Assembly (NCBI RefSeq): GCF_013364275.1
Contig: NZ_CP054932.1
Span: forward strand, 9,052,001-9,116,000
Direction of reading: 5' to 3'
DNA from: Actinomadura sp. NAK00032
GTDB taxonomy: Bacteria; Actinomycetota; Actinomycetes; Streptosporangiales; Streptosporangiaceae
Length of the DNA: 64,000 bases
Part shown: positions 23,537-33,174 of the stretch, one piece after another
How positions within the stretch are numbered: position 1 is the stretch's first letter
Layout of the letters: each line of letters opens with the position of its first letter
Notes under the pieces: model-generated
Told to the model about the DNA's origin: nothing
The model's database searches: none
The model's input: only the letters and a program-made list of their open reading frames with translations
Position numbers and translations under genes: made by a program

Positions 23537-25726
23537 CTAGCGGGCGGATACCAGGTCTTCCGTTGTGCCCGCGCGCAGGTCGGGCGCGGGAGCGGGGGCC
23601 GGCTCGTCGCCGTGGGAGATGCGGGGCAGCCAGTCCAGCCACGCCGGGAGGTACCAGTTCGCGCGCCCCAGCAGCGACATCACCGCGGGCAGCAGGACGA
23701 CCCGGACGATCGTCGCGTCGATCAGGACGGCGACCGCCAGCCCGACGCCGAGCTGCTTGAAGTCCTGCATCGACAGGGTGCCGAAGATGCCGAACGTCGC
23801 GATCATGATGACGGCCGCGCCGGTCACGACGCCCGCGGTGGCGCGGACGCCCTCGTGCACGGCGCGGGCCGTGTCGAGCCCCCGGTCGTACGCCTCGCGG
23901 ATCCGGGAGACGACGAACACGTGGTAGTCCATCGAGAGGCCGAACAGGACGACGAAGACGAAGAGCGGGATCCAGGATTCGAGGGCCCCGGCGCCCGTCG
24001 TCCCGACGAGGGAGTCGCCCCAGCCGTGCTGGAAGACCGCCACCATCACCCCGTAGGCGGCGCCCACCGACAGCAGGTTCAGCACGATCGCGCTGGCCGC
24101 GATCAGCAGCGAGCGGAAGAAGACCAGCATCAGCAGGAAGGTGATGGCCATGACGAACAGGAACACGGGCGCGATGCTCGACTTCAGCTGCCCGTTGTAG
24201 TCGGTCGACCAGGCGAGCTGCCCGGTCACCGGCGCCTCGCCGACCTTGCCGACCGTCTCCGGGACGATCCGCTCCCGCAGCGTCTCCAGGGCGTGCTTCG
24301 AGGTCGCGTCCGAGCCCGTCCCGGCGAGCGGCACCTCGATCTCGGCGACGTTCGCGCGGTCGTGGACGGTGACGTCGATCGGCTCGTTCATCTCGCCGGA
24401 CGCGACGGCCCGCCGCTTCAGCTCGTCGATCGCCCGCGCGACCTGCGGCGCGTCGATGTCGCGGGCCTTCAGCACGACGACCGCGGGCTCCGGGTTGCCG
24501 GGGAACGCCTCGTTCAGCCGCGTGTAGGTCTGCGCGATCTCCTCGCCGGGCGGGATCTGCTGGTCGATGCGCAGCCGCTCGGTCTTCATGCCGAGCGCGG
24601 GCGCGGCCAGGGCGAGCAGCAGCCCGGCCGACAGCAGGGCGGCGATGCCGGGACGGGCAAGGACAGGCCTCAGCAGCGTCCCGACCACGCCGGCGCGCCC
24701 TTCGCGGCGCCGCCGGGGCAGCCGGACGCGGCCGAAGTCGACCTTGTCGCCGAGCAGGGACAGCAGCGCGGGCAGGACGGTCACCGAGCCGAGCATCGCG
24801 ATGAGCACGACGAGGATCGTCGCGACCGCGAACCCCTTGAAGAGCAGCAGGCCGGACAGGAACATCCCGGACATCGCGACCATCACGGTGATTCCGGAGA
24901 CCAGCACGGAGCGTCCGGAGGTGGCGGCGGCGATCGCCAGGGCGGTCTCCCGGTCGCGGCCCTTGCGGCGCTCCTCGCGCTCGCGCTGCAGGTAGAACAG
25001 GCAGTAGTCGACGCCGACGGCGAGGCCCATCAGCAGCATCACCGAGTTCGTCGTCTGGTCGACGTGCAGCGCGTGGCTGACCACCGCGAGGACGCCGGTC
25101 GCGGCGAGGAACGCGGTGAACGCCAGGACGACGGGCAGCACGGCGGCGAGCAGCGCCCCGAACGCGACCAGCAGGATGCCGAGCGCGAGGGGCACCGCCG
25201 TCAGCTCGGCGCGCTTGAAGTCGGAGCCGAGGGCGTCGTCGAACCAGGCGTCGGCGGTGGCGCCGCCGAACTGCCCCATCCGCACGGACGGGTTGCCCCG
25301 CTCGGCCTTCGCCACCGCGTCCCGGATCGCGGGCAGCGGGTCGTCCGGCGCCGCCTTCAGCGTGAACTGGACGATCACATGCCGCCCGTCCTTGGCCACC
25401 ACGTCCGGCCGCAGACCGGTGATCAAGCCCGTGGCCTGGACGTTCGCCCGTACGTCCGCCACCGCCCGGCGCATCTCCGGCGAGCCCGCGGGGGCGCCGT
25501 AGACCAGCACCGTCTCCTGGTCCGGGTCCTCGATGCCGGCCTCCGCGACGATCTGGGCGGCCCGCGCCGACTGCCCGACGCCCTGCTCGTGGTCGGCCAT
25601 CGTGATCTGGCCGGCCGCGCCGCCCAGCACGGAGGCCAGCACGACGAACAGCAGCCAGCCGAGGATGGCCGTCACGCGGTGCCGCGCGCTCCAGCCGCCG
25701 AGCGCGGCGGCGAGATTTCGCTTCAT
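23537..25726 (-). CDS. MMPL-family (RND superfamily) transporter
   Basis: A 729-residue protein with two MMPL repeats. The first helix is near residues 15-35. There is a periplasmic loop, then a cluster of five helices from about 165-330 (MGLAVGVDYCLFYLQRERE). A second periplasmic loop and second cluster follow from about 510-700 (LFGLSMDYHVFVVSRIREAYDRG). The GVDY and SMDYHVF motifs carry the proton-relay Asp-Tyr pair of the family. It probably exports a lipid or hydrophobic compound. ATG 25726 is chosen because the protein then begins at the usual MKRNLAAALGGWSARHR. It is divergent from a two-component system that may control it. Confidence 0.9.
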   Translation of the reverse strand: MKRNLAAALGGWSARHRVTAILGWLLFVVLASVLGGAAGQITMADHEQGVGQSARAAQIVAEAGIEDPDQETVLVYGAPAGSPEMRRAVADVRANVQATGLITGLRPDVVAKDGRHVIVQFTLKAAPDDPLPAIRDAVAKAERGNPSVRMGQFGGATADAWFDDALGSDFKRAELTAVPLALGILLVAFGALLAAVLPVVLAFTAFLAATGVLAVVSHALHVDQTTNSVMLLMGLAVGVDYCLFYLQREREERRKGRDRETALAIAAATSGRSVLVSGITVMVAMSGMFLSGLLLFKGFAVATILVVLIAMLGSVTVLPALLSLLGDKVDFGRVRLPRRRREGRAGVVGTLLRPVLARPGIAALLSAGLLLALAAPALGMKTERLRIDQQIPPGEEIAQTYTRLNEAFPGNPEPAVVVLKARDIDAPQVARAIDELKRRAVASGEMNEPIDVTVHDRANVAEIEVPLAGTGSDATSKHALETLRERIVPETVGKVGEAPVTGQLAWSTDYNGQLKSSIAPVFLFVMAITFLLMLVFFRSLLIAASAIVLNLLSVGAAYGVMVAVFQHGWGDSLVGTTGAGALESWIPLFVFVVLFGLSMDYHVFVVSRIREAYDRGLDTARAVHEGVRATAGVVTGAAVIMIATFGIFGTLSMQDFKQLGVGLAVAVLIDATIVRVVLLPAVMSLLGRANWYLPAWLDWLPRISHGDEPAPAPAPDLRAGTTEDLVSAR

Positions 25727-25923
25727 GGGGGTTCCCCTGGTTAGGTCGTCTGCGGGGTGACACCCAATGACGCTAGGAAGCGCGCACCCGGCGGGACATG
25801 GCTCTAAACGGCGTCCCAGGGTGGACGTAGGTACACCCCACGCTCGGTGTGCGGGCACACTGTGCACGTGGGCGCTCGCCAGAAGACTGGACTCCAGATG
25901 GCAGGTGAGCCTTGGAGGAACCA

Positions 25924-27237
25924 GTGAGCGGTGAATTGGTGAAGGAAACCCGACTGCTGCGCCATGCGAGGGCGCCGTGGCGCGGGCTGGCGCTGTGGCT
26001 GCTGGCCGTGCCGGCGACGCTCGCCGGGCTCTGGTTCCTCACGGTCGTCTCGATGATCACGAGCTTCATCGGGGTGCTGCTGTTCCCGTCCGCGACGATG
26101 CTGATGCGCACCCAGCTCGACGCCTACCGGGAGCGCATCAACAAGTGGACGGACGCCCGGATCGAGCGCCCGTACCTGCCCGAGCCGGAGCAGGAGCCCG
26201 GCCTGCACGGGATGTTCAAGCGGTTCATCGCGCTGATCTCCGACCCGGCCACCTGGCGCGACTACCTGTGGGTCGTCACCGACCCGTTCGTCGCGCTGTT
26301 CACCGCGGCGCTGCCCGGTCTGCTGATCCTGTACGGGATCTGGGGGTACCTGCTGGCCGCGTTCGCCGGCGACATGATCGGCCACTACGGCGGCAGCGAC
26401 TGGTACGCCTACATCCACGTCACCAAGGGGTACGGCCGCGAGCCCGGCCGCATCCTGTCCACCGTGATCGTCGCGACCGCCTGCATCGCCCTCGGGTACG
26501 CCATCGGGCCGAAGATGATGGCCGTGTACGGGCGCTGGGGCCGGACGATCCTCGGGCCGACGAAGAAGTCGCAGCTGGCGCTGCGCGTCCAGCACCTCAC
26601 CGAGACCCGCTCGGAGGCCGTGGACTCCTCCGCCGCCGAGCTGCGCCGCATCGAGCGCGACCTGCACGACGGCGCGCAGGCCCGGCTCGTCGCGATGGGC
26701 ATGACGCTCGGCGCCATCGAGCACCTCCTCGACAAGGACCCGGCGAAGGCGCGGCTGCTGCTCGCCGAGACCCGCGCGTCGTCGGCGAAGGCGCTGCACG
26801 AGCTGCGCGATCTGGTCCGCGGCATCCACCCGCCGGTGCTCGCCGACCGCGGCCTCGGCGACGCGGTGAAGGCCCTCGCACTGGACCACCCGATGCGCGT
26901 CGAGGTCGAGGCCGACCTGCCGGGACGGGCCGAGCCGCCGGTCGAGTCCGCCGCCTACTTCGCGGTGTCGGAGATCCTCACCAACGCCGCCAAGCACGCC
27001 GGCGCGTCCCGCGTCTGGATCGACCTGCGGTACGAGGACGGCATGCTGCGCGTCACCGTCACCGACGACGGGCGCGGCGGCGCCACCCTCGACGGCGGGA
27101 CCGGGCTGCGCGGCATCGAGCGGCGGATCGGTACATTCGACGGCGTCCTCGCCCTCAGCTCGCCCGTGGGCGGCCCGACGATCGTGACGCTGGAGCTGCC
27201 GTGCGCGTTGTCCTCGCCGAAGACCTCGCCCTTCTGA
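25924..27237 (+). CDS. Sensor histidine kinase (NarL-type partner, HisKA_3)
   Basis: A 437-residue kinase. Four transmembrane helices lie in the first 210 residues (about 22-40, 42-58, 122-148 and 180-200) in a 'sensor' domain common to actinomycete kinases. The HisKA_3 block has the phospho-acceptor His248 in RDLHDGAQARL. The HATPase domain follows with NAAKHA, DDGRGG and GTGLRGIERR. A GGAGG site precedes the GTG at 25924; the TTG at 25912 is less likely. The next gene, its response regulator, overlaps by 37 bases. Divergent from the MMPL transporter. Confidence 0.9.
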   Translation: MSGELVKETRLLRHARAPWRGLALWLLAVPATLAGLWFLTVVSMITSFIGVLLFPSATMLMRTQLDAYRERINKWTDARIERPYLPEPEQEPGLHGMFKRFIALISDPATWRDYLWVVTDPFVALFTAALPGLLILYGIWGYLLAAFAGDMIGHYGGSDWYAYIHVTKGYGREPGRILSTVIVATACIALGYAIGPKMMAVYGRWGRTILGPTKKSQLALRVQHLTETRSEAVDSSAAELRRIERDLHDGAQARLVAMGMTLGAIEHLLDKDPAKARLLLAETRASSAKALHELRDLVRGIHPPVLADRGLGDAVKALALDHPMRVEVEADLPGRAEPPVESAAYFAVSEILTNAAKHAGASRVWIDLRYEDGMLRVTVTDDGRGGATLDGGTGLRGIERRIGTFDGVLALSSPVGGPTIVTLELPCALSSPKTSPF

Positions 27238-27845
27238 GGGAGGGCCTGGTCAGCCTGCTGGAGACGCACGACTTCGAGATCGCCGCCGCCGTCGACAACG
27301 GCCCGTCGCTCCTGAAGGCACTGCTCGACCACCGCCCGGACGTGGCGGTGGTCGACGTGCGCCTGCCGCCGTCCTTCACCGACGAGGGCCTTCAGGCCGC
27401 CCTGGAGGCCCGCCGCCAGGTGCCGGGCCTGCCGGTACTGGTGCTGTCGCAGTACGTCGAGCAGCTCTACGCCCGGGAGCTGCTCGCGGACGGCACCGGC
27501 GCCATCGGCTACCTGCTGAAGGACCGGGTGTTCGACGCGGCCCAGTTCGTGGACGCGGTCCGCCGGGTCGCGGCGGGCGGCACCGCGATGGACCCCGAGG
27601 TCATCTCCCGGCTCGTCGCGTCCAACACCCGCGACACCCCGCTGAGCCGGCTCACCCCGCGCGAGACCGAGGTGCTGGAGCTGATGGCGCAGGGCCGCTC
27701 CAACGCCGCGATCGCGGAGCGGCTCGTCGTCACCGAGCGGGCCGTCACCAAGCACACCGCCAACATCTTCGCCAAGCTCGACCTGCCGGTGACCGGCGAC
27801 GACAACCGCCGCGTCCTCGCCGTCCTCGCGTATCTGAACAAGTAG
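27201..27845 (+). CDS. NarL/LuxR-type response regulator
   Basis: A 214-residue regulator starting at GTG 27201 inside the end of the kinase gene. The receiver domain has the acidic pocket AED (7-8), phospho-acceptor Asp52 (VVDVRLPP) and Lys in YLLKDRV. The LuxR helix-turn-helix spans about 148-205 (LTPRETEVLELMAQGRSNAAI, then VVTERAVTKHTANIF). The long overlap with its kinase indicates translational coupling. The divergent MMPL transporter is the obvious candidate target. Confidence 0.92.
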   Translation: MRVVLAEDLALLREGLVSLLETHDFEIAAAVDNGPSLLKALLDHRPDVAVVDVRLPPSFTDEGLQAALEARRQVPGLPVLVLSQYVEQLYARELLADGTGAIGYLLKDRVFDAAQFVDAVRRVAAGGTAMDPEVISRLVASNTRDTPLSRLTPRETEVLELMAQGRSNAAIAERLVVTERAVTKHTANIFAKLDLPVTGDDNRRVLAVLAYLNK

Positions 27846-27935
27846 GCCGCTGGACGGGCGGGGGCGCCGCGCGGCCCCCGCCGGGCCGTACCGGGTGGCA
27901 TAGTCTGCTCCGCGAGACGGCCCCGGGAGGGCGCG

Positions 27936-28838
27936 ATGACGGTGGTTCTGGTCCTGCTGTGCCTGGCGATCGCCGGGCGGGAGCTGTATCTGGCGTTCGA
28001 GCGCCGGCATTCCCCGGGCGCGCCGGAGATCGCCGACATCCGCACCCAGCTCCGCGCGCTCAAGGGCACCCGGGACGAGCTGGAGGGGTTCCGCGCCTCC
28101 CAGCGGGAGCGGCTCGACCGGCTCACCGCCGAGCAGGACCGCGACCGGGAGGCGCTCGGCGCCGCCGACTCCCGGATTCGGTCCCTGATCTCGCAGATCA
28201 ACGACCGGCTGCTGCCGGACGTCACCGCCCGGCTGAAGCAGCAGCGCGACGCCGCCGCCGAGCAGCGCGACGCCCTCGACCGGCTCGCCGCCGAGGTCGC
28301 GTCGCTGCGCGCGCACCTCGTCGGGCGGCTCGACCAGGCCGTGGCCGCGTCCCTCGGCGCCGAGCCCGCCGAGCTGGTCGCCGGGGCGCTCATGGCCGAC
28401 CCGCCCGACGCGCGTCCCGCGCTGGCGGGCCCGTACGAGCGGTTCGCCGAGGGGTACGGGCTGCGCGTCGAGCTGACCGACCGCGACCGCTACTTCCTGT
28501 CCGGGCGCAGCCCGCGCGCGCTGGAGCGCGACTTCGTCGACCTCGTCGCCGCGCTGCGCGAGGACTGCCCGGAGAGCACCGGCAAGGCCCGCGTCCTGCT
28601 GGGCGCCCTGCGCGGCGTCGAGCGGGGCGGCGCGCAGATCGGGCCGCTGCTGATCGTCCGGACGCCCGCCGCGCTCGTGTGCGGGGTCGTGCCGCTCGCC
28701 GAGCTGCGCCGCCCCGAGGGGGCCGTGCCGCTGGCGGACCCGTCCGGCGCGGCGCGGCGCCTGCACCGGCTGCCGGAGGGCCGGTTCTGCGACCTGTCGG
28801 GCTGGTCCGCCGGCGCACCGGCCGGGCTCAGCGAGTAG
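27936..28838 (+). CDS. Membrane-anchored coiled-coil protein, unknown function
   Basis: A 300-residue protein. One N-terminal helix (residues 2-20) anchors it, probably with the bulk in the cytoplasm. Residues about 32-125 form a long charged coiled coil (IRTQLRALKGTRDELEGFR, then DRLTAEQDRDREALG). The C-terminal 160 residues form a globular domain with no motif I recognise. A GGGAGGG site precedes the ATG, and TAGTCT at 27901-27906 could be a -10 element. Its 3-prime end overlaps the convergent enoyl-CoA hydratase gene by 11 bases. Confidence 0.7.
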   Translation: MTVVLVLLCLAIAGRELYLAFERRHSPGAPEIADIRTQLRALKGTRDELEGFRASQRERLDRLTAEQDRDREALGAADSRIRSLISQINDRLLPDVTARLKQQRDAAAEQRDALDRLAAEVASLRAHLVGRLDQAVAASLGAEPAELVAGALMADPPDARPALAGPYERFAEGYGLRVELTDRDRYFLSGRSPRALERDFVDLVAALREDCPESTGKARVLLGALRGVERGGAQIGPLLIVRTPAALVCGVVPLAELRRPEGAVPLADPSGAARRLHRLPEGRFCDLSGWSAGAPAGLSE

Positions 28839-29601
28839 GGGCCGTCCAGGTGAACGCGGGGGCGCGGCGCTCCAGGAACGCGGCGACGCCCTCGTCGACC
28901 TCGCCGCTCGCCGCGACCTCCGCCAGCCACCGGTCCGTCTTCTCCCGGACGGGGCCGCCGGCGGCGATCGCGTCCACGATCTCCTTGGTGGCCTGCTGGG
29001 TGAGCAGCGACCGGGACGCGAGCGTCGCGGTGAACGCGGCGACCCGGTCGTGCAGGCCGCCCGCCGGGACGACCTCGTCCAGCAGCCCGATCCGCAGCGC
29101 GTGCCCGGCGCCGACCAGGTCGGCGGAGAACAGCAGGTACTTCGCGGCGGCCGGCCCGACGAGCCGGACCAGCCGCGCCGTCGCGGCCGCCGGGTAGACG
29201 ATGCCGAGCTTGGCCGGGGTGATCCCGAACCGGGCGTCCTCGGCGGCGAAGCGCAGGTCGCAGGCCGCCGCGAGCTGGCAGCCGCCGCCCACGCAGTACC
29301 CCTCGATCGCGGCCAGCGTCGGCTTCGGGAACGCGGCGAGCGCCCGCTCGGCGACCGTCGACAGGTGCGAGTCGTCGTCGCGGTGGATGTCGTTCAGCTC
29401 GGCGATGTCGGCGCCCGCGCAGAAGTTCCCGCCCGCGCCCGTCAGCACGGCGACCCGGACGGCCGGGTCCTCGGCGAGGGCCTCCAGGATGCCGGGCAGG
29501 GCCCGCCACATGTCCGCCGACATGGCGTTGCGCTTGGCCGGCCGGTCGATGGTGATCGTCCCGACGCCCTCGGCGACCTCGAAGTCAAGCCCGGCGGCCA
29601 T
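28828..29601 (-). CDS. Enoyl-CoA hydratase/isomerase family protein
   Basis: A 257-residue crotonase-fold protein starting at ATG 29601 (MAAGLDFEVAEGVGTITIDR). The oxyanion-hole elements are GNFCAGADIAEL (about 65-77) and YCVGGGCQLAAACDLRFA (about 105-122). The Glu at the first catalytic position and the following GITPAKLGIVYP strand are conserved. It should act on acyl-CoA intermediates in fatty-acid or related catabolism. It is transcribed alone, convergent with the coiled-coil gene. Confidence 0.85.
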   Translation of the reverse strand: MAAGLDFEVAEGVGTITIDRPAKRNAMSADMWRALPGILEALAEDPAVRVAVLTGAGGNFCAGADIAELNDIHRDDDSHLSTVAERALAAFPKPTLAAIEGYCVGGGCQLAAACDLRFAAEDARFGITPAKLGIVYPAAATARLVRLVGPAAAKYLLFSADLVGAGHALRIGLLDEVVPAGGLHDRVAAFTATLASRSLLTQQATKEIVDAIAAGGPVREKTDRWLAEVAASGEVDEGVAAFLERRAPAFTWTAPTR

Positions 29602-30167
29602 GGTCCTCCCTCGCCCGGGCGTCCCGTGCCCGGATGTCGTCGCGCCTCGGCCCGGCTCATCGTACGGAGCGCGCCGCGCCCCGGCGATCCCGGGGCGGCC
29701 GGTCCCGGCCGCGGCCTCCGGGAACCCCGGGGCCTTTCGGGGAGTCATACCGTGCAATGGCCGCCTGAGGCGTCGGGGGACGCGCGCCGGCGGCCACCGG
29801 CGGCGCCACGCGGTGCCGCCGCATCGTCACAGGGGGCTCGACCTGCATGAAGAAAATCAGCGGCAATCGGGGAATGCGCAACCCGCGTCGCGTGCTGTAC
29901 TGTCAAGGCAGTGCCTCCGGATTCCGCGAATCGCAACGAAGGCATTTCTTCCCCGCCCGGGCCATCTGAGCGCCCGGTGATCCTCCCGGTTCGGCACGCG
30001 CATTCCGGCGTTCCGGACCGCCGCACAAGGGAGCCGACGTCAGCCCGGTGAACCGAGCTGCATCTTTCGCATTCCTCTCGCGTACGCGCCGCGGGTTCCG
30101 CCGCCGTACCCGGGAAACGACTCCAGGCGGCGCGGACCGCTCCGCGCGAGCCTGAGAAGGGACCCGC
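29602..30167. other. 566-base region holding the promoter of the hydratase gene and a long leader for the Rho-like gene
   Basis: No conserved gene is visible. On the plus strand a 40-codon ORF (29847-29969, MKKISGNRGMRNPRRVLYCQ at its start) follows AGGGGG by about ten bases. It is AT-richer than its surroundings and could be a basic leader peptide. The remaining 200 bases before the Rho start are GC-rich, with several weak inverted repeats. A long leader is consistent with autoregulation of a rho gene, but nothing here proves it. Confidence 0.4.
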
Positions 30168-31412
30168 ATGTCCACTTCCACCCTCACCTCCGAACCCGCC
30201 ACCGGGCGCACCGCCGCGGGCCGCCGCTCGCAGGCGCACACCGTGCCCGCCCAGAACGCCCGCAAGAGCGGCCAGCAGGCGCGGCGCACGGGTACCGCCG
30301 ACGACGGGCCCGCCGTCCCGTTCCACGGCCTGCTCGCCGTCCAGGACAAGCACGCCTTCATCCGCACCTCCGGCTACCTCGCCGGGCCGGACGACGTGCA
30401 CGTCTCCCTCGCCCAGGTCAAGGCGCACCACCTGCGCCCCGGCGACGTCATCGCGGGCACCGCGAAGGCGCCGAAGTCCGGCCGGGAGAAGTTCGGCTCG
30501 CTCGCCCGCGTCGAGACCGTGAACGGCCTCCCGGCGGCCGAGGCCGCGAACCGTCCCGAGTTCGGCAAGCTCACCCCCCTGTTCCCGGACGAGCGGCTCC
30601 GCCTCGACACCGGCCCGCTCGCCACCCGCGTCATCGACCTGGTCGCGCCGATCGGCAAGGGCCAGCGCGGGCTCATCGTGTCGCCGCCGAAGGTCGGCAA
30701 GACGATGGTGCTGCAGGCCGTCGCGAACGCGATCGCGCAGAACAACCCCGAAGTGCACCTCATGGTCGTGCTCATCGACGAGCGGCCCGAAGAGGTCACC
30801 GACCTGCAGCGGACCGTGCAGGGCGAGGTCATCCACTCGACGTTCGACCGCCCCGCGCAGGACCACACCGCCCTCGCCGAACTCGCCGTCGAGCGGGCCA
30901 AGCGGCTCGTCGAGCAGGGCCACGACGTGGTCATGCTGCTCGACTCGATCACCCGGCTCGGCCGCGCCTACAACCTCGCGGCGCCCTCCAGCAGCCGGAT
31001 CCTCGCCGGCGGCGTCGCGACGACCGCGATCTACCCGCCGAAGAAGTTCTTCGGCGCCGCCCGCAACATCGAGAACGGCGGCTCGCTGACGATCCTCGCG
31101 ACCGCGCTCGTGGAGACCGGGTCCCGCATGGACGACGTCTTCTTCGAGGAGTACAAGGGCACCGGCAACATGGAGCTGAAGCTCGACCGGGGCCTCGCCG
31201 ACCGCCGAGTCTTCCCCGCCGTCGACATCGAGGCGTCCGGCACGCGCCGCGACGAGCTGCTGATGTCCCCCGAGGAGCTCGCGCTCTCCTGGCGGCTGCG
31301 CCGCGCCCTCCAGGGGCTGGAGAAGCAGCAGGCCGTCGAGCAGCTGCTGGAGAAGATGAAGGGCACCTCGTCCAACGCCGAGTTCCTGCTCCGCCTCCAG
31401 CAGACCACCTGA
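30168..31412 (+). CDS. rho: Short transcription termination factor Rho paralogue
   Basis: A 414-residue Rho. Residues 1-48 are a basic, disordered lead. Residues about 50-120 are the RNA-binding cold-shock-like domain (HGLLAVQDKHAFIRTSGYL). The ATPase covers about 140-410, with Walker A PPKVGKT (Lys178), LIDERPEEVTDLQR, Walker B MLLDSITRLGRAYN (Asp259), the FFGAARN segment and the R-loop YKGTGNMEL. Missing are the Rho N-terminal helix bundle and the long Arg/Asp-rich insertion that enlarge housekeeping actinobacterial Rho to 600 or more residues. It is also not in the usual thrB-rho-rpmE setting. This is most likely a second Rho. Confidence 0.88.
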   Translation: MSTSTLTSEPATGRTAAGRRSQAHTVPAQNARKSGQQARRTGTADDGPAVPFHGLLAVQDKHAFIRTSGYLAGPDDVHVSLAQVKAHHLRPGDVIAGTAKAPKSGREKFGSLARVETVNGLPAAEAANRPEFGKLTPLFPDERLRLDTGPLATRVIDLVAPIGKGQRGLIVSPPKVGKTMVLQAVANAIAQNNPEVHLMVVLIDERPEEVTDLQRTVQGEVIHSTFDRPAQDHTALAELAVERAKRLVEQGHDVVMLLDSITRLGRAYNLAAPSSSRILAGGVATTAIYPPKKFFGAARNIENGGSLTILATALVETGSRMDDVFFEEYKGTGNMELKLDRGLADRRVFPAVDIEASGTRRDELLMSPEELALSWRLRRALQGLEKQQAVEQLLEKMKGTSSNAEFLLRLQQTT

Positions 31413-31445
31413 GCCGCCGCCCCCGCCACGAACCCGGGAGACCCC

Positions 31446-33041
31446 TCAGTCGCTCTGCTGCGCCCTCTCCTGCTTCCGGTGCTTCTTCGGCTTCTCCGGC
31501 CTGAACGACTTCAGGATCCTGTCGTAGAGCCGCTGGCCCGGCGTCCAGTCGGGGTCGGGCGCGGAGAAGCAGAACTCGTACCCGGCCGCCCGGCTGCACA
31601 GCACGTGCCTGACGCCGTTGCCCGCGCCCGACCGCCAGGTGAACTCCCACTCGGCGCCGCCCTCGGCGACCTCGGGAGCGGGTTCCAGCCGCAGCCTGCG
31701 GTAGCCCGGGAAGCGGTGCTCGCCCACCGCCCGGTGCTCCTCGGCGCGCAGCCCCGCGAGCGGATCGCCCGGTGCCGGGGAGATGCGCAGGCCCCGTCCC
31801 GCCCCGGCGTCCTTCCAGGTCATGACGGTGCCGCTGCGCTCGGACTGCCAGCCCGCCGGCACCCGCACCGAGTAGGCGCCGCTCTCGTGGTACTTCGCGG
31901 TCTTCGCCGTCACGCCCGCCGCCGGCCGCAGCGCCACCGCGTCGCTCTTGCCGACCGCCGTCCAGCGGGCCGCCCAGGTGCCCGTGCCCGCCGCGAGCAC
32001 GGCCAGCACCGCCACCCCGGCGACGGCACCCGGCCGCAGCCGCCGCCCACGGAACATCGGGGCCTTGAACGACCGGCGGGAGCGCGGCGAGCCGCACGGC
32101 GCCTTCCCGCTGCGCAGGGTCCACGGGACGCGCGGCCCGCGCAACGCCCGGCGCGCGGCCGGGACGCGCACCCGCTCGGGGCGCGGCGCCCGGGTGATCC
32201 CCGGCTCCGGCAGGTCGGCGACGAGGTCGCGCAGCAGTTCCGCCGTGGCCTCGGCCGTCAGCCGGTCCTCGGGCCGCTGCCGCATCAGCCCCTCGATGAC
32301 CGGGGTCAGCGGGCCCGCCCGCGCCGGGCGCGCGTAGTCGCCCAGCATCACCGCCACCATGGACGCGAGGGCGTGGCAGCGCAGGAACGGGGCGAAACCC
32401 TCGACCGCCATGTAGAGCGTCGCGCCGAGCGACCACAGGTCGGACGCCGGCACGCTCGGCTGCCCGTCGATGCGCTCCGGCGGAAGATAGGCGGGCGACC
32501 CTTCAATGCCCGCGGGCATTGTGTCGGCCAACTCCCGGCCATTGTCCATTTGGACGGCGAGCCCGAAGTCGCTCAGCAGGACGCGGCCGTCGTCGCAGAG
32601 CAGCACATTGCTCGGCTTGACGTCGCGGTGCAGGATGCCCGACTCGTGCGATGCCCGCAGCACCGCCAGGACCGCGGCGCCGATCTCCGCCGTCCGCCGC
32701 ACGCTCAGCGGGCCGTCCTCGATGACCAGCCGGTTCAGCGAGCAACCCGCCAGGAACTCCATGACGATCCAGGGCCGGCCGTCCTCCAGGATCAGGTCGT
32801 GCACGGCGACCACGCCGGGATGCCGCAGCGCGGCGGTCGCGCGCGCCTCCTGCAGCAGCCGCCGGCACAGCACCCTGCGCTCGCTCTGCGTGATGCGCGC
32901 CGGCAGGTGCACCTCCTTGACGGCGACGTCCCGGTCGAGCATCTCGTCGTAGGCGCGCCACACGGTGCCCATGCCGCCCCTGCCGACCACAGAGAGCAGG
33001 CGATACCGCCGCGCCAGCGGTATCGGCCGATCCCCATTCAT
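31446..33041 (-). CDS. Membrane-bound Ser/Thr protein kinase (PknB type) with extracellular domain
   Basis: A 531-residue Hanks-type kinase. The glycine loop GRGGMGTV (20-27), ATP Lys42, catalytic HRDVKPSN (Asp140) and DFG (Asp158) are intact. The activation segment ends in SPAYLPPERI. After the kinase domain (to about 275) comes a basic juxtamembrane stretch. One transmembrane helix (about 338-358) and an extracellular domain of about 150 residues (YHESGAYSVRVPAGW and FRFPGYRRL-like strands) follow. There are no PASTA repeats, so the sensed ligand is unlikely to be muropeptide in the usual way. It lies alone between rho and an acyl-CoA synthetase. Confidence 0.9.
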   Translation of the reverse strand: MNGDRPIPLARRYRLLSVVGRGGMGTVWRAYDEMLDRDVAVKEVHLPARITQSERRVLCRRLLQEARATAALRHPGVVAVHDLILEDGRPWIVMEFLAGCSLNRLVIEDGPLSVRRTAEIGAAVLAVLRASHESGILHRDVKPSNVLLCDDGRVLLSDFGLAVQMDNGRELADTMPAGIEGSPAYLPPERIDGQPSVPASDLWSLGATLYMAVEGFAPFLRCHALASMVAVMLGDYARPARAGPLTPVIEGLMRQRPEDRLTAEATAELLRDLVADLPEPGITRAPRPERVRVPAARRALRGPRVPWTLRSGKAPCGSPRSRRSFKAPMFRGRRLRPGAVAGVAVLAVLAAGTGTWAARWTAVGKSDAVALRPAAGVTAKTAKYHESGAYSVRVPAGWQSERSGTVMTWKDAGAGRGLRISPAPGDPLAGLRAEEHRAVGEHRFPGYRRLRLEPAPEVAEGGAEWEFTWRSGAGNGVRHVLCSRAAGYEFCFSAPDPDWTPGQRLYDRILKSFRPEKPKKHRKQERAQQSD

Positions 33042-33174
33042 GAAGGGGTTAATCGCCGGAACGCGCTCAAGGCACGCTCCCTCGCCATCAATTGTTTTTT
33101 GACCGCGGTCCAGCGAGAAAAGCGCGCACGGGCGTGGTATAACCGCGCCCGGCGCATTTACCGGCGCGGCGCCG

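Noticed and set aside
30168-31412. Considering the short Rho as a truncated pseudogene of the housekeeping rho
   Set aside because: It has its own start, a complete RNA-binding and ATPase core with every motif intact, and no decay, so a functional paralogue is more likely.
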